From the NCBI RefSeq assembly GCF_900764565.1, contig NZ_CAAFOM010000014.1, positions 1 through 5,797 on the forward strand: a stretch of DNA of 5,797 nt. The letters run 5' to 3'. Positions within the stretch are counted from its first letter, which is position 1; each line of letters starts with the position of its first letter. The notes under the pieces were generated by a model, which saw only the letters and a list, made by a program, of their open reading frames with translations, had not been told where the DNA came from and ran no database searches. Below are positions 1 to 5,797 of the stretch, in pieces. Origin of the DNA: an uncultured Catenibacterium sp. (GTDB taxonomy: Bacteria > Bacillota_I > Bacilli_A > Erysipelotrichales > Coprobacillaceae). The translations under genes were made by a program, and so were the position numbers.

Positions 1-19
1 GCCTTTGACTAAGAAAAGG

Positions 20-47
20 TTGAGGAATAGGTGAGATTTGCTATAAT
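20..47 (+). promoter_or_regulatory. Extended -10 promoter of the nucleoid-associated protein gene
   Basis: A TATAAT hexamer lies at 42-47, preceded by TGC at 39-41, which gives a complete extended -10 element (TGnTATAAT). A TTGAGG hexamer at 20-25 matches four of six -35 consensus bases, with a 16-base spacer. Transcription would begin near base 54, leaving a leader of only about 18 bases before the ATG at 72. This is a typical sigma-A (housekeeping) promoter and suggests steady expression of the gene apart from any upstream neighbour. No operator is obvious around it. Confidence 0.8.
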
Positions 48-57
48 GACACACGTG

Positions 58-64
58 AAAGGAG
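58..64 (+). promoter_or_regulatory. Ribosome binding site deciding the start at 72
   Basis: AAAGGAG lies seven bases before the ATG at 72, which is near-ideal spacing for a Firmicute. It supports this ATG over the further in-frame ATG codons within the first 13 codons. Confidence 0.85.
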
Positions 65-71
65 AATTCAG

Positions 72-1061
72 ATGAACACTATTATTATTAATAAGATTAT
101 GATGCATATGCTTGATTTTGAACATCGTAAAATATACTTAAGTGAAGACTTTTGTGTATTAAATGATACAACTCAGGAATATTATCATAAAAAAGTGGAA
201 AAGGCTTTATACAGTCCCGCTATTAAAGAACTCGTTGTACCTTCACTTCATGAATTATTACTTCGTGCAGATAAGATGCTTGAGGATGATGAAGAATTCA
301 AGAAACAGGCAAAGGGAATCAGTGAAAAGTTCTTTGCGTTAGGTTCAGTGATTGAAGAAATGCCTAATAGTAATATTCTTTATGTAGACTGCTATCGTGA
401 TGGTGTACATATTATTGCCGCTTTAAAGCTTAATTATAAGTATAATTCTGTATCTCTTGTAGAAGAAGAAAATGTTCGTATTACAAGAAGACAGGTTCTT
501 CCTCAGATTGGTACAGCTGTTGATGAAGCGATTATTATAGATACAGACCATAAGAAACTTTCTCTTATTGAAAAGAAGTATTTGATTGATGGAAAGATGG
601 ATACTTATTTAAATAGTCAGTGGATCAAGGGTGAAGAGAAGCTCACTGATCGTCAGAAGATTTCTACTATGAAGAAGGTAGTGAATAAGATTGATGATAT
701 TTATCATGTAAATGATAAAGAAGCACTTCCACTTGTGAAACAGGAAATATTAGAAAGAACACAGATGGGTGAACTTGTTAAACCGATAGAAGTTGTTCGT
801 AAGGTCATGGAAAGAGATTATCAGGCTCAGGAAGAATCAGAAACAATGATGAAAGATCTTGGGATTGGTGAAGATGATACTATTTCTTTAAATGCTTTAG
901 GACGTTCTGTAGAGGTTGTTAAGATTACTCTTGATGAAAATATTCAGATTACTATGCCAGTAGATGAATATGTCAATGGATCAACTTTTGAAAAGAAAGA
1001 GAATCCAGATGGAACTGTTTCTATCGTATTAAATAACATTCAGGACATCACAATCAAGTAA
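72..1061 (+). CDS. Nucleoid-associated protein, YejK/NdpA family
   Basis: This 329-residue protein resembles the 37-kDa nucleoid-associated family (YejK/NdpA, Pfam PF04245), whose E. coli member is about 335 residues, so it looks full length. Family-like stretches are the N-terminal I-x-H-x-LD...LS segment (residues 7-24), the central ILYVDCYRDGVHIIAALKLNYK-type strand region (about 102-123), the LPQIGTAVDEAIIID segment (143-157) and the C-terminal strands ending in NPDGTVSIVLNNI (311-323). In E. coli the protein sits on the nucleoid and affects topoisomerase activity. Its role in Firmicutes is not established. There is no signal peptide or membrane segment, so it should be cytoplasmic. It has its own promoter and a 92-base gap to glgB, so a functional link to glycogen metabolism is doubtful. 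Recognition is by pattern, not by a search. The main uncertainty is function rather than family. Confidence 0.8.
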   Translation: MNTIIINKIMMHMLDFEHRKIYLSEDFCVLNDTTQEYYHKKVEKALYSPAIKELVVPSLHELLLRADKMLEDDEEFKKQAKGISEKFFALGSVIEEMPNSNILYVDCYRDGVHIIAALKLNYKYNSVSLVEEENVRITRRQVLPQIGTAVDEAIIIDTDHKKLSLIEKKYLIDGKMDTYLNSQWIKGEEKLTDRQKISTMKKVVNKIDDIYHVNDKEALPLVKQEILERTQMGELVKPIEVVRKVMERDYQAQEESETMMKDLGIGEDDTISLNALGRSVEVVKITLDENIQITMPVDEYVNGSTFEKKENPDGTVSIVLNNIQDITIK

Positions 1062-1070
1062 CCGTTTACA
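1057..1070 (+). promoter_or_regulatory. Candidate catabolite responsive element (cre) for CcpA
   Basis: AGTAACCGTTTACA matches the cre consensus TGNAANCGNNNNCA at seven of eight fixed positions; only the first T is replaced by A. It matches the ideal palindrome TGTAAACGTTTACA at 12 of 14. It overlaps the stop codon of the upstream gene and is centred about 70 bases before the predicted glgB transcription start. Sites of this type bind CcpA with HPr-Ser-P. Other LacI-family sugar regulators such as MalR bind similar CG-centred palindromes, so the regulator's identity is open. An upstream location is compatible with activation, or with blocking read-through from the upstream gene. Confidence 0.55.
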
Positions 1071-1120
1071 TTTTTTTGCCTATATTGTCCGAAATGAATG
1101 AATTTTGGTCATATTTAATG

Positions 1121-1126
1121 TATAAT
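1121..1126 (+). promoter_or_regulatory. Probable -10 box of the glgB-glgP operon
   Basis: TATAAT at 1121-1126 is a perfect -10 hexamer in the gap before glgB, and transcription would begin near 1133. No good -35 lies 16-18 bases upstream, and the TG before the hexamer is directly adjacent rather than one base away, so it is not a canonical extended -10. The weak -35 would suit a promoter that needs an activator, which fits the cre-like site upstream, but that is inference. Confidence 0.45.
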
Positions 1127-1136
1127 AAAATTTATG

Positions 1137-1143
1137 AAGGGAG
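1137..1143 (+). promoter_or_regulatory. Ribosome binding site deciding the glgB start at 1154
   Basis: AAGGGAG ends 10 bases before the ATG at 1154. None of the in-frame upstream candidates (TTG 1076, ATG 1094, ATG 1118) has a comparable site, and the first two lie upstream of the predicted -10 box. Confidence 0.7.
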
Positions 1144-1153
1144 ACATATAGGT

Positions 1154-3058
1154 ATGTTAGATAATTTCTTGATAAAATTGTTTTTTGAAGGAAAGTGTTT
1201 GGAGGCATATAAAGTATTCGGGGCTCATCCGGATAAAAAGGGCGTTCGTTTTACTGTATATGCACCACACGCAAGAAGTGTTCAGGTTGTAGGTAATTTT
1301 AATGACTGGGACGGAACACAGCATTATATGGAGAGATATAATGATGGTGGTGTGTGGACTCTCTATATTGAAGGGTTAAAGCAGTATGACCTTTATAAAT
1401 ATAGAATTGAAACACCTTCTGGTGCTATTGTTGATCGTGCAGATCCATATGCCTTTTTCAGTGAAATTAGACCAGGTACAGCATCTAAGGTATATAACTT
1501 AGAAGGCTATCGCTGGCATGATTCTAGATGGATGAAATCACGTTCTAATAACTATGATCGTAACATGAATATTTATGAAGCGAATCTTGGCTCTTGGAAG
1601 ATGAAAAAGGAATTTACAGACACAAGTGACGGAGAGTTTTATTCATATGAAGAAATGATTGATGAAATCATTCCTTATGTGAAGAAGATGGGTTATACAC
1701 ATATTGAAGTAATGCCTTTAAATGAATTCCCATTTGATGGTTCTTGGGGATATCAGGCAACAGGCTATTTTAGTGCAACAAGCCGTTATGGTCAGCCTAA
1801 ACAGCTAAAGAACTTCATTAATGCGTGTCATAAAGAAGGTATTGGTGTCATTATGGACTTTGTACCTGCTCATTTTGTAAAGGATGGACATGGTCTTTAT
1901 CAGTTTGATGGAGGCTGGGTTTATGAATATGCAGATGTGAATAACCGTTATTCTGAATGGGATTCAGTATATTTTGATGTAACAAAAGATACTGTACGTT
2001 CATTCTTAAAGAGTGCTGTTCACTTCTGGGCAGAAGAATTCCATATTGATGGTATTCGTTTTGATGCTGTCAGCAACCTTATTTATTGGAAAGGTAATAA
2101 AGACTTTGGTACAAACAATGGGGCTGTAGAGTTCTTGAAATCTATGAATGAACAGATTCATGAGAGATATCCTGCAGTGATGACTATTGCAGAAGACTCA
2201 ACTGATTTCCCATATGTAACTAAGGCAGTGAAAGATGGCGGTTTAGGATTTGATTATAAGTGGGATATGGGCTGGATGAATGATACATTGAAGTATTTCA
2301 AAGAAGATCCAGTTTATCGTCAATATGATCACAATCTCTTAACTTTCTCAATGATGTATTTCTATTCAGAAAGATTTATTTTACCATTCTCACATGATGA
2401 AGTTGTGCATGGTAAAGCCACTATCTTAAATAAGATGTGGGGACTTGATGGTGATAAGTTCGCACAGGCAAAAGCTTTATATACATATATGATGACTCAT
2501 CCTGGTAAGAAGCTTAACTTCATGGGTAATGAATTAGCTGAATACAAGGAATGGGATGAAAGAAAAGCATTGGCTTGGGATATCTTAGATTATCCACAGC
2601 ATAATTCTTTCCATCATTTTATTCAGGATTTAAATAAGATGGTTGAAGAACATCCAGCTCTTTATAGTATGGATTATGATCCAGATGGATTTAAATGGCT
2701 TGTTGTAGATGATCATAATCAGAGTGTATTCTCATATGCTAGATTTGATAAGAAGGGCAACTGTTTAGTTGTAGTCGCAAACTTCATTGGTAATAAGCAT
2801 GAAAATTATGCAGTGCCTGTACCGTTTGCTGGTAGCTATAAAGAAATCTTGAATACAGATAAAGATATTTATACTGGCTCTAATTTCACAAATACACGTT
2901 CTTTAAGATCAAAGAAAGGTACTTGTATCAATGAAGCACAGAGTATTCATGTGAAGTTAGCACCATTTAGCGCTGTGGTATTTGAATACCATAAGCCAGC
3001 TAAAAAAGCGTCTTCTCCAAAGAAGACAAAGAAAAGTGTTGTAAAGGAAGGAAAGTAG
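1154..3058 (+). CDS. glgB: 1,4-alpha-glucan branching enzyme (GH13)
   Basis: GlgB (EC 2.4.1.18) cuts an alpha-1,4 glucan chain and rejoins the piece as an alpha-1,6 branch, in the cytoplasm. From the ATG at 1154 it has 634 residues, close to the short Firmicutes form (about 630) and lacking the extra N-terminal domain of E. coli GlgB. A CBM48-like domain (about 22-110, including VQVVGNFNDWDG) precedes the GH13 barrel (about 138-530) and an all-beta C-terminal domain. All four GH13 regions are visible: DFVPAHF at 235-241, GIRFDAV with nucleophile D304, IAEDSTDFP with acid/base E347, and SHDEVVHGK with D415. The enzyme should therefore be active. One small variation is YEANLGSWK, where YEVHLGSW is common. 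The last 22 residues form a tail with nine lysines that is unusual for the family. It is the first gene of a tight operon with glgP. Confidence 0.96.
   Translation: MLDNFLIKLFFEGKCLEAYKVFGAHPDKKGVRFTVYAPHARSVQVVGNFNDWDGTQHYMERYNDGGVWTLYIEGLKQYDLYKYRIETPSGAIVDRADPYAFFSEIRPGTASKVYNLEGYRWHDSRWMKSRSNNYDRNMNIYEANLGSWKMKKEFTDTSDGEFYSYEEMIDEIIPYVKKMGYTHIEVMPLNEFPFDGSWGYQATGYFSATSRYGQPKQLKNFINACHKEGIGVIMDFVPAHFVKDGHGLYQFDGGWVYEYADVNNRYSEWDSVYFDVTKDTVRSFLKSAVHFWAEEFHIDGIRFDAVSNLIYWKGNKDFGTNNGAVEFLKSMNEQIHERYPAVMTIAEDSTDFPYVTKAVKDGGLGFDYKWDMGWMNDTLKYFKEDPVYRQYDHNLLTFSMMYFYSERFILPFSHDEVVHGKATILNKMWGLDGDKFAQAKALYTYMMTHPGKKLNFMGNELAEYKEWDERKALAWDILDYPQHNSFHHFIQDLNKMVEEHPALYSMDYDPDGFKWLVVDDHNQSVFSYARFDKKGNCLVVVANFIGNKHENYAVPVPFAGSYKEILNTDKDIYTGSNFTNTRSLRSKKGTCINEAQSIHVKLAPFSAVVFEYHKPAKKASSPKKTKKSVVKEGK
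3044..3052 (+). promoter_or_regulatory. Ribosome binding site of glgP inside the glgB 3' end
   Basis: The purine-rich AAGGAAGGA ends nine bases before the glgP ATG at 3062 and lies within the last codons of glgB (encoding part of VKEGK). This makes translation of the two genes likely to be linked. Confidence 0.75.
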
Positions 3059-3061
3059 TAA

Positions 3062-5458
3062 ATGTTTAATACAAAAGAAGAATTTAAATATGAATTTTCT
3101 AAGCGAATCATTGAATCATATGGTCGTACAGTAGAAGAAGCACATTTAACAGAAAAGTTCATGGTTCTTGAAACTATGGTACGTGACTATGCATCTGTTA
3201 ACTGGGCTATGACAAAGATGGCAGTTCAGGCTAAGCAGCAGAAACAGGTTCACTATTTCTCAATGGAGTTCTTAGTTGGTCGTCTATTAGTCAACAATAT
3301 GATGAACTTAGGTATTTATGAAACTGCAAAAGAAGGTCTTGCAGATTATGGTATTAATATCCATGATCTAGAAGAATTAGAATCTGATGCTGGGTTAGGT
3401 AATGGTGGTTTAGGCCGTCTTGCTGCCTGCTTCATGGATTCTTTAGCTTCTTTATCTTATCCAGCTTTCGGTAATACGATTCGTTATGATTATGGTTTCT
3501 TCAAACAGAAGATTGAAAATGGATATCAGGTAGAAGTACCAGACCAGTGGTTACGTTTAGGTAATATGTGGGAAGTAAGAAAACCTAAGCATGCAACAGA
3601 AGTTAAGTTCTGGGGTAAGGTTATCTGGGATGATGCAACTGGTGGATGGAAGCATGTAGATTATGAAGCAGTACGTGCTGTTCCTTATGATATGCCAATT
3701 GTTGGTAATGATACTAAGGTTACTAATACATTAAGATTATGGAAAGCTGAACCTAGTGAAAATATTCCTACAAATAAGGATTTCCGTCAGTATGCTCAGG
3801 AAGTGAATGATATCTGCCAGACATTATATCCTGATGATTCTACTCATGCTGGTAGAGTATTACGTTTAAAACAGCAGTATTTCTTTGTATGTGCTGGTTT
3901 AAATTCAATTATTCGTGCACATTTAAGAGTATATCCTGATTTAACTAACTTCCATGAAAAGAACGTTATTCAGTTAAATGACACACATCCAGTATTAGTT
4001 ATTCCTGAATTAATGCGTGTATTTATTGATGATTATGGAATGGAATGGGATGATGCATGGAATATCGTATGTAAGACTTGTGCTTATACAAACCATACAA
4101 TCCTTGCAGAAGCACTTGAAAAATGGCCTGTCGATATGATGAGAGACTTATTACCAAGAGTTTATCAGATCATTGAAGAAATCAATAGACGTTTCATTGG
4201 CTTCGTAAAACAGCAGACTGAAAATGATAATGACTTATTACAGAGAGTTATGATCATTAAAGATGGTCAGGTACATATGGCTAGACTTGCGATTGCAGGT
4301 TCATTTAGTGTCAATGGTGTAGCACAGCTTCACTCTGATATCTTAAAAGAAAGAGAAATGAAGGATTTCGATACTTTATATCCTAACAAGTTCAACAATA
4401 AAACAAATGGTGTCACTCATAGAAGATGGCTTGCATATTGTAACCCACAGTTAACTTCATTAATCAATGAATCAATTGGGGATAGCTGGATGCATAGACC
4501 TGATGATTTACAGAAATTAGCACCATTTGTAGAAGATTCAATTACTCAGAGCAAGTTCTACAATGTAAAACAGCAGAGAAAACAGATTCTTGCAGATTAC
4601 ATCAAGGAACATAATGGAATTGATGTAGATGTTAACTCTATCTTTGATATTCAGGTTAAGAGATTACATGCATACAAGAGACAGTTATTAAATGTTATGC
4701 ATATTATCTATTTATACCAGAGAATGAAAGAAGATAGCAGCTTCAGAATCTATCCACATACTTATATCTTTGGTGCAAAAGCGGCTCCTTCTTACTATTT
4801 AGCTAAGAAGATCATTAAGTTAATCAACAGCGTTGCTGATAAGGTAAACAATGACCCAGAAACAAATAAATACTTAAAGGTTGTATTTATTGAAAACTAT
4901 GGTGTTACTATTGCAGAAAAGATTATTCCTGCTGCAGATGTATCTGAACAGATCTCTACTGCTGGTAAGGAAGCATCTGGTACTTCTAACATGAAGTTCA
5001 TGATGAATGGTGCTGTAACACTTGGTACATTAGATGGTGCCAATGTAGAAATTGCGGAATTAGTTGGAGATGACAACATTGTAATCTTCGGTTTGAAGGA
5101 TAATGAAGTCAACGAATTAAAGGCAAAAGGTACTTATAATTCTTGGAATGAATACAACAATAATCCAAACATCAAGAAGGTTGTTGATTCATTAGTAGAT
5201 GGTACTTTCCATCCATCAAGAGAAGAATTCAAGATTATCTTTGATGAATTAATGAGCAGAAATGATGAATACTTCTTATTAAAAGATTTCGAAAGCTATA
5301 GACTTGCTCAGGAAAAGATCAACAACTTATATCAGGATCGTCAGAACTGGTCTAAGATGTGCTTAGCTAATATTGCGAAGAGTGGTCATTTCTCAAGTGA
5401 TAGAACTATTGAAGATTATGTAAAGGATATCTGGCATTTAAATAGGGTAAAAATCTAA
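3062..5458 (+). CDS. glgP: Glycogen/maltodextrin phosphorylase (GT35)
   Basis: GlgP (EC 2.4.1.1) removes glucose units from the non-reducing ends of alpha-1,4 glucan with inorganic phosphate, giving glucose-1-phosphate. It needs pyridoxal phosphate. At 798 residues it is full length (E. coli GlgP is about 815 and MalP 797). Visible family motifs are YFSMEFLVGR (65-74), DAGLGNGGLGR (109-119), NTLRLW ending at W227, QLNDTHP (304-310), VKRLHAYKRQ (532-541), and the cofactor site EASGTSNMK with Schiff-base lysine K645, followed by GTLDGANVE. R534 and K539 match the phosphate-site residues of rabbit phosphorylase (R569, K574). Whether it prefers glycogen or maltodextrin cannot be read from the sequence; pairing with glgB favours glycogen. 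It starts three bases after glgB, in the same frame, behind two tandem stop codons. Its arginine codon choice changes sharply part-way along. Confidence 0.96.
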   Translation: MFNTKEEFKYEFSKRIIESYGRTVEEAHLTEKFMVLETMVRDYASVNWAMTKMAVQAKQQKQVHYFSMEFLVGRLLVNNMMNLGIYETAKEGLADYGINIHDLEELESDAGLGNGGLGRLAACFMDSLASLSYPAFGNTIRYDYGFFKQKIENGYQVEVPDQWLRLGNMWEVRKPKHATEVKFWGKVIWDDATGGWKHVDYEAVRAVPYDMPIVGNDTKVTNTLRLWKAEPSENIPTNKDFRQYAQEVNDICQTLYPDDSTHAGRVLRLKQQYFFVCAGLNSIIRAHLRVYPDLTNFHEKNVIQLNDTHPVLVIPELMRVFIDDYGMEWDDAWNIVCKTCAYTNHTILAEALEKWPVDMMRDLLPRVYQIIEEINRRFIGFVKQQTENDNDLLQRVMIIKDGQVHMARLAIAGSFSVNGVAQLHSDILKEREMKDFDTLYPNKFNNKTNGVTHRRWLAYCNPQLTSLINESIGDSWMHRPDDLQKLAPFVEDSITQSKFYNVKQQRKQILADYIKEHNGIDVDVNSIFDIQVKRLHAYKRQLLNVMHIIYLYQRMKEDSSFRIYPHTYIFGAKAAPSYYLAKKIIKLINSVADKVNNDPETNKYLKVVFIENYGVTIAEKIIPAADVSEQISTAGKEASGTSNMKFMMNGAVTLGTLDGANVEIAELVGDDNIVIFGLKDNEVNELKAKGTYNSWNEYNNNPNIKKVVDSLVDGTFHPSREEFKIIFDELMSRNDEYFLLKDFESYRLAQEKINNLYQDRQNWSKMCLANIAKSGHFSSDRTIEDYVKDIWHLNRVKI

Positions 5459-5715
5459 TGAAAGATACATTCGTACTAGATGTAGATGGTGAAGAAGTAA
5501 CTTGTGAAGTCATCTTAGGATTTACAGATGACGAATCAGGCAAAGAATATATCATCTATACAGATAACAGTTCAGATGAAGATGATCAGTTGAATATCTA
5601 TGCTTCACAGGTAGATCCTGAAGATGCAGATAATATTCTTCCTATTGAAACAGAAGAAGAATATGCATTTGTACAAGAAGTATTAGATTCAATGATGTCT
5701 GAAGATGAAGAATAA
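5458..5715 (+). CDS. DUF1292 (YrzB-like) small acidic protein
   Basis: This 85-residue protein fits the DUF1292 family (Pfam PF06949, B. subtilis YrzB, UPF0473). It has the typical order of an N-terminal strand with VDGEEVTCEVI (9-19), GKEYIIYTDN (28-37), an acidic turn, LNIYASQVDPED (45-56), and LPIETEEEYAFVQEVLD (61-77). It contains 29 Asp/Glu and only two Lys and no Arg, so it is strongly acidic. No signal peptide or membrane segment is present. The family's function is unknown; in Bacillus the gene sits near ruvX (yrrK) and ireB (yrzL). Here it is the last gene of the glycogen operon. Its ATG shares one base with the glgP stop (TAATG) and has only a weak AGGG site (5444-5447), so translation probably depends on glgP. 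That suggests, but does not prove, a role linked to GlgP. Confidence 0.9.
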   Translation: MKDTFVLDVDGEEVTCEVILGFTDDESGKEYIIYTDNSSDEDDQLNIYASQVDPEDADNILPIETEEEYAFVQEVLDSMMSEDEE

Positions 5716-5721
5716 TGAGTG

Positions 5722-5748
5722 AGAGGATAGCATGGCTATCCTCTTTTT
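5722..5748 (+). terminator. Intrinsic terminator of the glgB-glgP-DUF1292 operon
   Basis: A perfect 9-bp stem, GAGGATAGC (5723-5731) with GCTATCCTC (5735-5743), closes a 3-base loop. The stem extends by one more A-T pair (5722 with 5744). It is followed directly by a run of Ts to 5748. It begins seven bases after the DUF1292 stop codon, so this is the natural end of the operon transcript. Confidence 0.93.
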
Positions 5749-5773
5749 CTATGTGTAGAATAAAATTATATAA

Positions 5774-5797
5774 ACACAAAAAAGTGTGATTTTTCAC
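5774..5797. terminator. Possible second hairpin cut by the window edge
   Basis: GTGA (5786-5789) and TCAC (5794-5797) pair around a TTTT loop, preceded by a six-A run at 5778-5783. If the missing sequence continues with ACT and a T-run, this would be a bidirectional terminator. Read on the - strand, the A-run already supplies the T-tract, which would suit a convergent gene beyond the window. ACAC (5774-5777) can also pair with GTGT (5784-5787), so the fold is ambiguous. The rest of the 82 bases after the last gene is AT-rich, with nothing else supportable. Confidence 0.35.

Noticed and set aside
5..10. TTGACT considered as the -35 of the first promoter
   Set aside because: It is 31 bases from the TATAAT at 42, too far; TTGAGG at 20-25 has a workable 16-base spacing.
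52..57. CACGTG palindrome near the first transcription start
   Set aside because: Six bases only, no second copy nearby, and it does not fit the cre consensus; likely chance.
1058..1077. GTAA/TTAC stem followed by seven Ts after the first gene, considered as a terminator
   Set aside because: The stem is only four base pairs and mostly A-T, too weak for termination. The symmetry is better explained as a cre-like operator.
2947..3162. Open frame of 71 codons on the - strand across the glgB-glgP junction
   Set aside because: It lies opposite two convincing genes, has no family resemblance, and the junction sequence is explained by the glgP ribosome site.
4897..5112. Open frame of 71 codons on the - strand inside glgP
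   Set aside because: It lies opposite the conserved cofactor-binding region of glgP, whose sequence is constrained by the phosphorylase; it has no ribosome site or recognisable product.
5715..5789. Short + strand open frame (24 residues) starting in the TAATG at the DUF1292 stop
   Set aside because: It runs straight through the terminator stem and T-run, so its transcript would end before its stop codon; no family resemblance.
1..5797. Search for CRISPR repeats, insertion sequences, tRNA genes, riboswitches and defence genes
   Set aside because: By eye I found no direct repeat arrays, transposase-like frames, tRNA-like cloverleaf or long structured leader; the window is almost wholly accounted for by four ordinary-looking genes.

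Overview
The window is AT-rich and fully coding on the + strand. It holds four genes: a YejK/NdpA-type nucleoid-associated protein, a glycogen branching enzyme (glgB), a glycogen/maltodextrin phosphorylase (glgP) and a small acidic DUF1292 (YrzB-like) protein. The low GC content, strong AGGAG-type ribosome sites, tight gene packing, the DUF1292 family and the short GlgB that lacks the enterobacterial N-terminal extension all point to a Firmicute. The style resembles gut Erysipelotrichia such as Catenibacterium or Holdemanella, but that placement is an inference from general appearance and is not certain.

Layout: bases 1-71 carry a near-ideal extended -10 promoter and ribosome site for the nucleoid-associated gene (72-1061). 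The 92-base gap that follows holds a palindromic site closely matching the Firmicutes catabolite responsive element (cre, 1057-1070, overlapping the stop codon of the first gene). It also holds a TATAAT box and a ribosome site in front of glgB, whose start is best placed at 1154. glgB (to 3058), glgP (3062-5458) and the DUF1292 gene (5458-5715) are packed with a 3-base gap and a 1-base overlap, so they look like one operon. A perfect 9-bp stem followed by a T-run (5722-5748) ends it. The last bases (5774-5797) look like one side of a second hairpin cut by the window edge.

How the genes may work together: GlgB makes alpha-1,6 branches in alpha-glucan. GlgP releases glucose-1-phosphate from the alpha-1,4 chain ends. 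The cre-like site would link this storage/mobilisation pair to sugar supply through CcpA or a related LacI-family regulator. The glgC, glgD and glgA genes that usually lie between or beside glgB and glgP in Firmicutes glycogen operons are absent here. The DUF1292 gene is translationally coupled to glgP and may be a partner or regulator of it, but its function is unknown. I see no mobile element, CRISPR array, RNA gene or defence system. The most interesting leads are the cre-like site, the glgP-DUF1292 coupling, and two codon oddities: almost exclusive CAG for Gln, and an arginine-codon switch inside glgP.
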